Of a stretch of 64,000 nucleotides of DNA, positions 9,336 through 16,851 are shown one piece after another. Origin of the DNA: Amphritea atlantica (lineage in GTDB: Bacteria > Pseudomonadota > Gammaproteobacteria > Pseudomonadales > Balneatricaceae); assembly GCA_024397875.1 (NCBI GenBank), contig CP073344.1, positions 1,107,001-1,171,000 on the forward strand, written 5' to 3'. The notes below the pieces were generated by a model. That model searched no databases. It was not told where the DNA came from and worked only from the letters and a program-made list of their open reading frames with translations. The position numbers and the translations under genes were made by a program. How positions within the stretch are numbered: position 1 is the first letter of the stretch; each line of letters opens with the position of its first letter.

Positions 9336-9596
9336 ATGGCCGCTTTTATGTGGTCTGGATTATTAATCGAAAGTGAATTATTAATAGGAACAGGTTTAGG
9401 TATGCTTTCGCTAATGGCGCTTCTCTCTGTACTCTTGATACTGGCTGCTGGAAGAGTAGAGAAAATGTCTGTTAGGGGGATTTCATTGGACGCAGTAGAT
9501 AAGCGCACGAGTGCTTATCAGTTTTATTGTCACATCATACTGTTTTTGTTTATTTCAGTGGCTTGTATGTATGCTTCATATAAACTTTTTTCATAA
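9336..9596 (+). CDS. Small two-helix membrane protein, cassette gene
   Basis: 86 residues, not recognised. Two hydrophobic segments can be seen (ELLIGTGLGMLSLMALLSVLLILAAG and YCHIILFLFISVACMYASYKLF) separated by a short charged loop, so a small inner-membrane protein. It is AT-rich compared with its neighbours and is followed directly by an attC-like site, the layout of an integron gene cassette. No good ribosome site is seen before the ATG at 9336; ATG 9348 is an alternative start. Confidence 0.5.
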   Translation: MAAFMWSGLLIESELLIGTGLGMLSLMALLSVLLILAAGRVEKMSVRGISLDAVDKRTSAYQFYCHIILFLFISVACMYASYKLFS

Positions 9597-9612
9597 TTAT
9601 TCTCATAAAAAA

Positions 9613-9676
9613 ATTAAGGCCGCCCTGCGGGCTTGGGCCGTCGCTACGCTCCGGCCCTTTATGCAAGGCGTTAACT
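9613..9676 (+). repeat. Integron attC-like site
   Basis: Ends in GGCGTTAACT (cut-site core GTTAACT at 9670-9676). The preceding stretch GTCGCTACGCTCCGGCCCTTTATGC can fold (GGGCCG...CGGCCC) and shares GTCGC-N3-CGCTCCG and CCTTTATG-N3-GCGTTA with the site at 10042-10119. Both sit exactly between small AT-rich genes. The left core is degenerate (ATTAAGGCC). Confidence 0.55.
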
Positions 9677-9697
9677 GACAGCAAGAAAGGATATGTT

Positions 9698-10039
9698 GTG
9701 GCAATTTCTAACGATAAAATAAAGAACCACGATTTTCTGAAAGATATGTACAGGGATGGATACTTTCCTGATTTCTTAGTGGATAAGATCAAAGGAGTAT
9801 TGATCGATTTGTGTGAGCGAATTGAATCCGAAAATCCGCAAGATGACCCAAGTCTGCTGAAGCTTACTCATGCCTCGACCGAGTTTATCAATGCATTGGA
9901 AGAAGAGTTTGAAGAAAATGATAGCGAGTTAGAGACTGGCGCCAGGGAGGCCATGGCAGCAGACTTCGATTTTATTGTGCGCGCTTACGGCTTCGATAGC
10001 GTAGACATTGAAGATGTAATCGCCACTCGGGAGTGGTAA
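9698..10039 (+). CDS. DUF5713-like small acidic protein, cassette gene
   Basis: 113 residues. KDMYRDGYFPDFLVDKIKGVLIDLCERIE resembles the DUF5713 family, small soluble acidic proteins of unknown function often seen as integron cassette genes (family assignment from memory). GTG start at 9698 with AAAGGA 7 bases upstream. The C-terminal half is rich in Asp/Glu (EEEFEENDSELETGAREAM). The gene lies between two attC-like sites, so it is one mobile cassette. Confidence 0.65.
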   Translation: MAISNDKIKNHDFLKDMYRDGYFPDFLVDKIKGVLIDLCERIESENPQDDPSLLKLTHASTEFINALEEEFEENDSELETGAREAMAADFDFIVRAYGFDSVDIEDVIATREW

Positions 10040-10041
10040 TT

Positions 10042-10119
10042 CAGTTAAAAAGAAAAGGCAGCATCGCCCCTGTGGGGCTGGACGTCGCATGCGCTCCGCC
10101 CTTTATGGCAGCGTTATGA
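10042..10119 (+). repeat. Integron attC-like site
   Basis: Ends in GGCAGCGTTATGA (core GTTATGA at 10113-10119) and shares the block GTCGC-N3-CGCTCCG-N-CCTTTATG with the site at 9613-9676. Short internal stem GCCCC...GGGGC. The core is exactly complementary to TCATAAC at 10654-10660, the left core expected for the next site after the following cassette gene. Confidence 0.6.
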
Positions 10120-10143
10120 TTTTTATCGAAATAGGTAGGTTAC

Positions 10144-10659
10144 ATGACAATATCGTTTGCAACTCAAAGGCTGAGAGTGGTTGAGGTTGTTGGTGGGCTT
10201 GCTTTGTCTGAGCGTTCGGTTTTGCTTGTACGAGTACCTGAAATTCTCACGCCATCCGTTGTTGAGAATCTTCCTCCATATTTTCATGGTATTGCCTCTG
10301 GTGAGTTAGCTGAAGTCTGGCTTGACCGAATGTTATTGGAGAGCCGCTTACTTCAAGTGAAAACCGAGAGAGACGAAATAATTGGTTTCTTGTTCGCTTA
10401 CGTAGAAAATGAAAGTTATGCCCATATTGGCTATTTGCTTGCTGAAGAATACTGGGGTAAAGGCTTAGCTAGTGAATTAGTGCATGGTTTCATCGGGGAA
10501 GTAGCTAAAACTGAGTCATGGTTAAAGCTCATTGGTGGTGTTGACAAATCTAATGTTGCATCAGCTAAATTACTTAAAAAGTTAGGTTTTGTGGAGCAAT
10601 CTGCTGATGAAAGTGGCGTACTTTTTTATGAATATACGATTCCCCGGCTACAATCATAA
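10144..10659 (+). CDS. GNAT-family N-acetyltransferase, cassette gene
   Basis: 171 residues with the GNAT acetyl-CoA fold: IGFLFAYVENESYAHIGYLLAEEYWGKGLASELVHGFI carries the Q/RxxGxG/A-like pyrophosphate loop (WGKGLAS), followed by GGVDKSNVASAKLLKKLGFVEQ typical of the RimJ/RimL-type C-terminus. Substrate unknown; such cassette acetyltransferases can modify proteins, antibiotics or small amines. AGGTAGG precedes the ATG. The gene lies between an attC-like site and a truncated one, and is AT-rich. Confidence 0.85.
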   Translation: MTISFATQRLRVVEVVGGLALSERSVLLVRVPEILTPSVVENLPPYFHGIASGELAEVWLDRMLLESRLLQVKTERDEIIGFLFAYVENESYAHIGYLLAEEYWGKGLASELVHGFIGEVAKTESWLKLIGGVDKSNVASAKLLKKLGFVEQSADESGVLFYEYTIPRLQS

Positions 10660-10672
10660 CGAGGCTTTCAAA
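10654..10672 (+). repeat. Truncated attC site
   Basis: TCATAACGAGGC overlaps the GNAT stop codon and is the expected left end of an attC site (complement of GTTATGA). After it the sequence changes into a direct repeat also present at 12351, so the rest of the site appears to have been lost or replaced. Confidence 0.45.
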
Positions 10673-11030
10673 TATATGGGACAGGCATATTCTAAATCCA
10701 ATCAAACCAAGGCTACATATTCCTTTGTTATATGGTTCATATCAATACTATATTTTTGTTCGATCCGATTGAGGCCTGTATCCCGGATATCCACGCATTA
10801 CAAACCAATGCATCCCATAGACTGCCGGTCGTCTACTTTATTGTTTGAAGCGCTTGAGTGGAGTGTTACTGCAAAAGCAGTTTCAATTTGGCTGCACCTG
10901 CAAAATGTCGCTGTTTATGCCGTTTCACATATCCTTCTATGTGTGCGCTATGGCCAATAAGGATGGCAATATGCATACCTTGCGGTCGCATCAGTTCCAA
11001 CCAATGGTTCATATAAATCCCCAGCCTGTC
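10673..11030 (+). repeat. Direct repeat flanking the permease, left copy
   Basis: 10673-10836 (from TATATGGGACAGGCATATTC to GCCGGTCGTCTAC) is largely identical to 12351-12514. The right continuation CAATGGTTCATATAAATC...CAGCCTGTC (11002-11030) matches 12514-12542; the left copy thus holds about 165 extra bases (10837-11001). In the extra part the reverse strand is open (MHIAILIGHSAHIEGYVKR...) but no family is recognised; it may be a gene remnant. Confidence 0.75.
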
Positions 11031-11074
11031 CAATATCGGTGTTATCCGGCCTTTGTAATAACTGAGACGTGACC

Positions 11075-12310
11075 ATGACAGCAGGTGATTTTTCCATATT
11101 AGACGGTTCCCTGATCGCACTTTCTGTGATCATCGCCATCAGCATGCTCAGACCCGGCATTCGCGACGCTCCATTCTGGCGCGCCACCGTCACCCCGCTG
11201 GCCTCGATAATCGGGAGCGGCTTCCTGGTAGTGGTGCCATTACTGGCCAGTATCACCGGATCTGAATCCGTGCTTGCCATTGTCTGCATCATACTGCTGT
11301 CTTTCTGGATCGGCGGCGCCGTACGATTTAACATCCTGCACGATGGACGCATTCATACCGCAGCAACGGATAATACCGTTGTCAGGATGCTGGAACGCCT
11401 GTCCGATGTGGCACTGGCTTTCGCCTACGTGATATCGATTACCTTTTACATCCGCCTGATGTGCGGCTTTATACTCACCGGTCTCCATACCTTTACCCCC
11501 TTTAATGCAGATGTTCTGGCAACGGTAATTCTGTCATTCATCGGGATATATGGCTTAAGGCGCGGACTGCATGGTCTTGAACGACTCGAGGAGTACTCCG
11601 TCACCATCAAACTGGCGATCATCGCTTCACTGCTGGCGGGTCTTATCTACTATGATGGCAGTAACGGTTACGATCTTTCGGCACTGCCGTCTCCTGAGAC
11701 CGGACTTTGGGAAGGACTGCGCCTGCTTGGTGGTATGCTGCTGATTGTTCAGGGATTCGAAACATCGAAGTACCTGGAGTCATCCTATGATGCCCCTCTA
11801 AGGGCTCGCACGATGCGTTTCGCTCAGATACTGGCCGGAGTCATCTACGTTGCTTTCGTGGCACTGGCGATGCCGCTTATGGCTCAGTTTGCGGACATTG
11901 TCCCAAATGAAACCGCTATCATCGACCTGTCCAGAAATATTACTCTGGTACTGCCTGTCATGCTGGTGCTTGCGGCAACTATGAGTCAGTTCAGCGCAGC
12001 CATCGCCGACACGATCGGTGCCGGTGGCATCGCCGAGAACGAGACTGCCGGACGCGTGTCCGCCAGGGTCATCTATCCCGTCATCACGGCACTGGCGGTA
12101 GCATTAATATGGAACAGCAATATCTTTCAGGTGGTTGCACTCGCCTCCCGCGCCTTTGCATTCTACTACATGCTTCAGGCCGTCCTGGCTGCCCGGCTTG
12201 CCTACAGGAAGGCCAGCGGCCGACGCCGTCAGTTACTGATAGGTTCATACTCGGGTCTGGCTCTGGTACTGCTCCTGATCGTATTATTCGCTATTCCCGT
12301 CGAGGCATGA
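11075..12310 (+). CDS. Amino-acid-permease-like (APC superfamily) membrane transporter
   Basis: 411 residues from ATG 11075 (GTG 11069 also possible; TGAGA lies 8 bases before the ATG). About 11 membrane segments. The first holds ASIIGSGFLVVVPLLA, like the unwound glycine-rich first helix of APC transporters; later LLGGMLLIVQGFETSKYLESSY resembles the family's sixth helix. Likely an amino acid or organic amine importer or exporter; cargo unknown. GC content is like the chromosome, unlike the cassettes on its left. Bracketed by direct repeats, which suggests it arrived as a unit. Confidence 0.7.
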   Translation: MTAGDFSILDGSLIALSVIIAISMLRPGIRDAPFWRATVTPLASIIGSGFLVVVPLLASITGSESVLAIVCIILLSFWIGGAVRFNILHDGRIHTAATDNTVVRMLERLSDVALAFAYVISITFYIRLMCGFILTGLHTFTPFNADVLATVILSFIGIYGLRRGLHGLERLEEYSVTIKLAIIASLLAGLIYYDGSNGYDLSALPSPETGLWEGLRLLGGMLLIVQGFETSKYLESSYDAPLRARTMRFAQILAGVIYVAFVALAMPLMAQFADIVPNETAIIDLSRNITLVLPVMLVLAATMSQFSAAIADTIGAGGIAENETAGRVSARVIYPVITALAVALIWNSNIFQVVALASRAFAFYYMLQAVLAARLAYRKASGRRRQLLIGSYSGLALVLLLIVLFAIPVEA

Positions 12311-12350
12311 TGCGAAAGGTTTGGCTGATAATGGTATATATATTTGTGTA

Positions 12351-12542
12351 TATATGGGACAGGCATATTCTAAATCTATTCAAACCAGAGCTACATGTTC
12401 CTTTGTTATATAGGTCACATAATTCCTATATTTTTGTTCGATCCGATTGAGGCCTGTATCCCGGATATCCACGCATTATAAATAAAAGCATCCCATAGAC
12501 TGCCGGTCGTCTACAATGGTTCATATCAATACCCAGCCTGTC
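12351..12542 (+). repeat. Direct repeat flanking the permease, right copy
   Basis: Starts 41 bases past the permease stop and repeats the left copy (10673-11030) in the same orientation but without its internal 165-base part. Conserved blocks include TTTTTGTTCGATCCGATTGA and GCATCCCATAGACTGCCGG. No terminal inverted repeats or transposase gene could be found. Confidence 0.75.
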
Positions 12543-12712
12543 ATAAACCTTTTACCCCGTTCTGCGATAGGAAATCGTTATCTTCAAAGTTGTGAAGAGT
12601 ATACGGTGTTGTTTAAGCAAAAAAGTTTTGATCTTACCCGCTTTATGTTTAGCCTCATTGGCTGATATCCTAATGAAGATTTTTCTAATTTACTGAAAGG
12701 ACATGAATATAC

Positions 12713-13177
12713 ATGGACAGTAATATCTATAGCGCTCCGGAAGCTAACGTTGAAAAAAGCACGGTGTTTTGTCGCGAGTGTGGCGAGAAAATATCGGCAC
12801 TGGCATCAACCTGCAATCACTGTGGTCAGGTGCAGAACACGGGTGGTAAAAGTAAGGTGGCGGCAGGCCTTTTAGGTATTTTTCTGGGGGGCTTTGGTAT
12901 ACACCGCTTCTATCTGGGGCAGTGGTGGGGGATCTTCTATCTGCTGTTTTTCTGGACCTGGATTCCGGGAATTATCGCGTTTATTGAGGGTATCGTATTC
13001 CTCTGTACATCAGAACAGTCCTGGCTGAAGAAATACGGTAATACCAAGGGCACCTCGGCGCTGGTGCTGGTGCTGGTCTCGGTGCTGGTTATTATTCCGG
13101 TTATTGGTATTGTGGCGGCTATTGCACTGCCTGCGTATCAGGATTATGTCCAGCGGGCAGAGATGCTGCAACAGTAA
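12713..13177 (+). CDS. TM2-domain protein with N-terminal zinc ribbon and pilin-like C-terminus
   Basis: 154 residues. Residues about 20-38 form a zinc ribbon (CRECGEK...CNHCGQ). A TM2 domain follows: VAAGLLGIFLGGFGIHRFYLGQWWGIFYLLFFWTWIPGIIAFIEGIVFL, with the GxHRFYLG motif between two helices. The C-terminus IPVIGIVAAIALPAYQDYVQRA looks like the hydrophobic N-terminal helix of type IV pilins, but lies at the wrong end of the protein. Role unknown. AAAGGA lies 13 bases before the chosen ATG, a rather long spacing. Ends in a terminator. Confidence 0.8.
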   Translation: MDSNIYSAPEANVEKSTVFCRECGEKISALASTCNHCGQVQNTGGKSKVAAGLLGIFLGGFGIHRFYLGQWWGIFYLLFFWTWIPGIIAFIEGIVFLCTSEQSWLKKYGNTKGTSALVLVLVSVLVIIPVIGIVAAIALPAYQDYVQRAEMLQQ

Positions 13178-13200
13178 TCTCGGCGACGGGCAAGCAATTC

Positions 13201-13225
13201 AGGCTTACTTCGGTAAGCCTTTTTT
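13201..13225 (+). terminator. Terminator, same hairpin as at 9096
   Basis: AGGCTTAC-TTCG-GTAAGCCT then six T. Identical to 9096-9121. It overlaps the 3' end of the convergent LysR gene. Confidence 0.88.
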
Positions 13226-14126
13226 ATGGGTGTAATAGTGCTAACAGCCACTGCAGTCCCGGGTCATTTGAGTAAAGCGGGTGGTGCAGGGTAACCATCT
13301 CAATACCGGGTATTCCCGCAGGTGGGGAAATCAGCCTGACGGGAAGCATCTCGGCAAACAACAGCGCCATCTCTCTTGGTAGTGTCATTATGGCATCGGT
13401 GGCCGCCACTATCCGGGCGCCAGCCATGTAGTTAACGGTGCGGGCGATAAAGGTGCGCTGCAGTTGTTGTTCAGCTAGCCACTGATCTATCTGATCCGAG
13501 GGTACCCCGGCGAGATCTGAGAACACGACATGGTTTAGCTGGCAGTAGGTTGCCAGAGACAGCTGTTGTTCAATCTGTGTATTTCCCTGAGCAATCAGAC
13601 AGGCGAGGGGTTCGCTGTGCCAGGGTCGGCTGATCAGCAGCGGGTCGACCGGCTGTTTGGTGTCCAGTCCGGCGATCAGATCTATTTCGCGGTTTTCCAG
13701 TTGCTTCAAATTGCCATCTTTACGAATAACCTCAATCTGAATGCGGATGCCGGGGGCGCTGGTCTGCAGGTTTTGCATCAGCACTGGCAGCGTCAGTGCT
13801 TCGAAGAAATCGGTACTGGCGATGGTGAAACAGCGATCAGAACGGGACGGATCAAAGGGTGCCGGGGGGCTGAGACTGTGCTCAATCATGCGGATCGCCT
13901 GTCGAATCTCCGGCAACATGGCAATTGCCCGGGGAGTCGGCTTCAGGCCGTTGCCGGAGCGCACTAAGAGCGGGTCATCCAGTTGCTGTCTTAGCCGGTT
14001 GAGGGCGTGACTCATGGCTGACTGACTGAGGAACATCCGCTCTGCAGCCCGACTGACATGGCACTCTGTCAGCAATGCTTCCAATAGCAGTAACAGGTTC
14101 AGGTCAAACTGGCGCAGTGGTTTCAT
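13224..14126 (-). CDS. LysR-family transcriptional regulator
   Basis: 300 residues. The N-terminal winged helix-turn-helix FDLNLLLLLEALLTECHVSRAAERMFLSQSAMSHALNRLRQQLDDPLLVR is a clear LysR DNA-binding domain; residues 90-300 form the periplasmic-binding-like effector domain. The start is set at ATG 14126, where the conserved N-terminus begins. Divergent from the agmatinase-family gene at 14250, the same arrangement as gbuR-gbuA of Pseudomonas, so it probably activates that gene in response to its guanidino substrate (inference). Confidence 0.88.
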   Translation of the reverse strand: MKPLRQFDLNLLLLLEALLTECHVSRAAERMFLSQSAMSHALNRLRQQLDDPLLVRSGNGLKPTPRAIAMLPEIRQAIRMIEHSLSPPAPFDPSRSDRCFTIASTDFFEALTLPVLMQNLQTSAPGIRIQIEVIRKDGNLKQLENREIDLIAGLDTKQPVDPLLISRPWHSEPLACLIAQGNTQIEQQLSLATYCQLNHVVFSDLAGVPSDQIDQWLAEQQLQRTFIARTVNYMAGARIVAATDAIMTLPREMALLFAEMLPVRLISPPAGIPGIEMVTLHHPLYSNDPGLQWLLALLHP

Positions 14127-14163
14127 CGGTGTGATCCTGGTATTTGCTCTAGGTATTAATATT

Positions 14164-14190
14164 ATGCATGTCGTCATTATAACTATGCAT
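14164..14190. promoter_or_regulatory. Paired ATGCAT palindromes between LysR and agmatinase genes
   Basis: Two ATGCAT palindromes (14164-14169 and 14185-14190) lie 21 bases apart, two helical turns, in the 123-base divergent spacer. Position and spacing suit a LysR-type recognition/activation site pair. Confidence 0.4.
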
Positions 14191-14249
14191 TTCAATAATT
14201 ATAGTCGGAATAGTAAGCTGATCCGAGTTAAATATTTGAGGGTTGAGGA

Positions 14250-15194
14250 ATGTCTGATATAGCAACGACGACGGGTAATGCTGACCTGCCGATCTATGGC
14301 TCACTGGGAATGACCTTTATGGAGTTTCCGGTGGTGAGTGATCTGAGTGCTTCTGATGCGGAAGTCATTGTGGCCGGAGTGCCGTTTGATCTGGCGACAT
14401 CGGGACGTTCCGGTGCCCGCTTCGGGCCGTTGGGTGTTCGTCAGGCATCAACGCAGCTGATCTGGGAAGGGGCGCGCTGGCCCTGGCAGTTTGCTTTGGA
14501 TGACCACCTGAAAGTGGCGGATTCCGGCAATGTGTTGTTTAAGCATGGCGAGCCGCAGACGATGGTGGATAATCTGCAGGGGCATATCAGCGCAATCCTT
14601 GATGCGGGTAAATCATCCCTGACCTTTGGTGGTGATCACTTCATCACGCTGCCGGTGTTGCGTGCCTATGCTAAAAAACACGGGCCACTGGCGCTGATCC
14701 ACTTTGATGCGCATACCGATACCTATTCCGGCGGCACCCAATATGATCACGGTACTCTGTTTCATCACGCCGTTGAAGAGGGGTTGCTGGATACGGAACA
14801 TTCGATTCAGATCGGTATCCGTACTGTCTATGATGTAAAGGGACACCCCTTTGAAGTGCTTGACGCTGCCTGGGTGGGTGATCATGGGCCGCATGGCATT
14901 CTGGAGCGTATTCATGCCCGGGTGGGCGACAAAAAAACCTATGTAAGCTTTGATATTGATGGCCTTGATCCCGCTTTTGCGCCGGGTACGGGAACGCCGG
15001 TTTCCGGTGGGATGAATATGGACTGCGCCCTGAAAGTGATTCGTGGACTGCAGGGGCTGAATTTGGTGGGGATGGATGTGGTTGAGGTTGCGCCGGCCTA
15101 TGATCATGCCGAGATCACCTCGCTGGCCGGTGCGACCCTGGCTCTCGAATATCTCTATGTGCTGGCAGCGAATAAGCTGGCTGCGGATAAGTAG
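14250..15194 (+). CDS. Agmatinase / guanidinobutyrase family ureohydrolase
   Basis: 314 residues, the usual length of SpeB/GbuA enzymes. All manganese-binding motifs are present: GGDHF (His), DAHTDT, and FDIDGLDPAFAPGTGTP (two Asp). Family members hydrolyse agmatine, 4-guanidinobutyrate or 3-guanidinopropionate to urea and an amine or amino acid in the cytosol. The divergent LysR gene favours guanidinobutyrase, whose product 4-aminobutyrate would join the polyamine/GABA pathway encoded at 22-43 kb; agmatinase giving putrescine is the alternative. Ends with a strong terminator. Confidence 0.88.
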   Translation: MSDIATTTGNADLPIYGSLGMTFMEFPVVSDLSASDAEVIVAGVPFDLATSGRSGARFGPLGVRQASTQLIWEGARWPWQFALDDHLKVADSGNVLFKHGEPQTMVDNLQGHISAILDAGKSSLTFGGDHFITLPVLRAYAKKHGPLALIHFDAHTDTYSGGTQYDHGTLFHHAVEEGLLDTEHSIQIGIRTVYDVKGHPFEVLDAAWVGDHGPHGILERIHARVGDKKTYVSFDIDGLDPAFAPGTGTPVSGGMNMDCALKVIRGLQGLNLVGMDVVEVAPAYDHAEITSLAGATLALEYLYVLAANKLAADK

Positions 15195-15228
15195 TTTTAC
15201 CTGAATACCGCTTTGCTTGGTATATTTG

Positions 15229-15261
15229 GCGGTTTATCCATCTGGATAAACCGCTTTTTTT
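15229..15261. terminator. Bidirectional terminator between agmatinase and MocR genes
   Basis: GCGGTTTATCC (15229-15239) pairs perfectly with GGATAAACCGC (15244-15254) and is followed by seven T. The T-run overlaps the stop codon of the convergent MocR gene. Confidence 0.85.
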
Positions 15262-16750
15262 ATGTCGGAATATGATGCTCAATAATTGGCTTCAGGCGCG
15301 CCAGCCCGCTATCTATCTGGGCTTCATTATATCCGGCAAAGCCGATAACCAGTCCGCTACGCGGCGGTTGTTTATCGTAGTAATACGATAATGGGCGGAT
15401 GCCCAGTCCTTCATTCATCGCCTGCTCTGCAATCGCTTTGTCATCGCTGCCCGGAGGGAGCAGAAAAACCCCGTGCATTCCGCCATCACTGGGTTCCCAG
15501 ATTAATTGCTGTGAAAATGTTTCAGCTATTCGTAGTAACAGATAACTGCGCCGGGTTTTATAGAGCTTGCGCATCCGTCTCAGGTGGCTGGTAAACAGTC
15601 CCCGGGCCATGAAATCTGCCAGTGCCAGTTGGGGCAGTGAAGAGAGACCGCCATCCATAAACCCCCGCATCCGGTTAAAGGGCTCTACCAGTGCGGGCGG
15701 AAGCACCAGATAGGCGAGTCGCATAGACGGATGCAGAATGCGGCTGAAGGTGCCGGAGTAGATGACACAGTGCTCACCATCAAGCCCCTGAAGCGCGGTA
15801 AGGGGAGGCCCATCAAAGCGAAACTCGCTGTCATAGTCATCCTCAATAATGCAGCAGCCCTGTTCTCTGGCCCACTTGAGCAGTTGCAGGCGACGCTCAA
15901 GGCTCAGAGTGAAACCGAGTGGGAAGTTGCGGGAGGGGGTGATAAATGCCAGCCGGGCATCTTGCTGATCAGATAGCGCCGCATCAGTGCGGAAACCCTG
16001 CCGATCGATCGGCACAGAAACCTTAATGCCGCCGACGTTACTGATCGCACCATCAATACCGGGAAAGCCCGGGTCTTCAACCAGCACTTTGTCGCCCGGA
16101 TCAAGCAGCATTGAAAAGGCCAGTTGCATCCCTTGTTGTGAGCCGGAGCAGATCATCACTTGCTGCATATCGCAGCGAATACCCCGGGTGGCGTTGAGGT
16201 AAGCGGCTATCTGCGAGCGTAGCGCGGGTTCCCCCATAAAATTCCGTCCGCTGCTGAACTTCATCTGTTTGCCCGCGTATGACACGGAACGTTGCCACTG
16301 TTGCCAGGGAAACTGATCCAGTGCGGCTATCGCCGGCAGTAAGAGTTGCTGCGGGTGCTGGTGATAGAGCGGCCGGATCTGTTCAAGTTGTTCGTTCATA
16401 GCAGACAAACGCACCGCTTTCGTGTCTGCAGCAGGGCTGTTTTGTTCTGTCGGTTGATTCAGTGAAAGCTGCGGCGAAACGTAACTGCCGTCTCCGTGAC
16501 GGGTTTCGATGTAACCCTCAGCCTGCAGCATCTCATACACCTGTTTTACCGTATTGCGGGAGAGACTCAGCAGTTCAGCCAGTTCCCGGCTGGAGGGCAG
16601 ACGGCTTTCTGCCGGAAGCTCTCCTGAAAGTATCCGTTGCTGGATATAGTTAAACAAGGCCCGATAGCGGGGCCGCTGAGTTGTACTCTGTTGCAGAAAG
16701 GGGGTGAAGCTTTCTGAGTGGGGCTGCTTCTTATCGACGAGCGCTTGCAA
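15260..16750 (-). CDS. MocR/GntR-family regulator with aminotransferase-like domain
   Basis: 496 residues: GntR winged helix (RPRYRALFNYIQQRILSGELPAESRLPSSRELAELLSLSRNTVKQVYEML, residues about 28-85), linker, then a fold-type I aminotransferase-like domain (ICSGSQQGMQLAFSMLLDPGDKVLVEDPGFPG, CCIIEDDYDSEFRFDG). The segment that normally holds the PLP-binding lysine (GTFSK) reads GTFSR here, confirmed in the DNA as CGC, so it may not bind PLP covalently. TTG start at 16750 with TAAGG upstream. Divergent from a PNPOx-type flavoprotein, a common MocR partner. Confidence 0.85.
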   Translation of the reverse strand: MQALVDKKQPHSESFTPFLQQSTTQRPRYRALFNYIQQRILSGELPAESRLPSSRELAELLSLSRNTVKQVYEMLQAEGYIETRHGDGSYVSPQLSLNQPTEQNSPAADTKAVRLSAMNEQLEQIRPLYHQHPQQLLLPAIAALDQFPWQQWQRSVSYAGKQMKFSSGRNFMGEPALRSQIAAYLNATRGIRCDMQQVMICSGSQQGMQLAFSMLLDPGDKVLVEDPGFPGIDGAISNVGGIKVSVPIDRQGFRTDAALSDQQDARLAFITPSRNFPLGFTLSLERRLQLLKWAREQGCCIIEDDYDSEFRFDGPPLTALQGLDGEHCVIYSGTFSRILHPSMRLAYLVLPPALVEPFNRMRGFMDGGLSSLPQLALADFMARGLFTSHLRRMRKLYKTRRSYLLLRIAETFSQQLIWEPSDGGMHGVFLLPPGSDDKAIAEQAMNEGLGIRPLSYYYDKQPPRSGLVIGFAGYNEAQIDSGLARLKPIIEHHIPT

Positions 16751-16754
16751 AAGT

Positions 16755-16787
16755 GGGCCTTATAAGTTGCTCTATATTGGGTCTTAT
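16755..16787. promoter_or_regulatory. Direct repeat GGGYCTTAT, candidate MocR operator
   Basis: GGGCCTTAT at 16755-16763 and GGGTCTTAT at 16779-16787, same orientation, 24 bases apart. MocR/GabR-type dimers are known to bind direct repeats in divergent promoters; this pair lies in the 101-base spacer between the MocR gene and its partner. Confidence 0.5.
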
Positions 16788-16851
16788 TTGGATCCACTAT
16801 AGCGGTTAATCTCATCCTTTCATACATAACACCGATGACTAAGGACGAACA

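Noticed and set aside
10866..11120. Small minus-strand frame in the left direct repeat
   Set aside because: No family match, overlaps the permease start and is absent from the right copy; kept only as a possible remnant.
10673..12542. Insertion sequence at the permease repeats
   Set aside because: No transposase gene, terminal inverted repeats or target duplication could be found.
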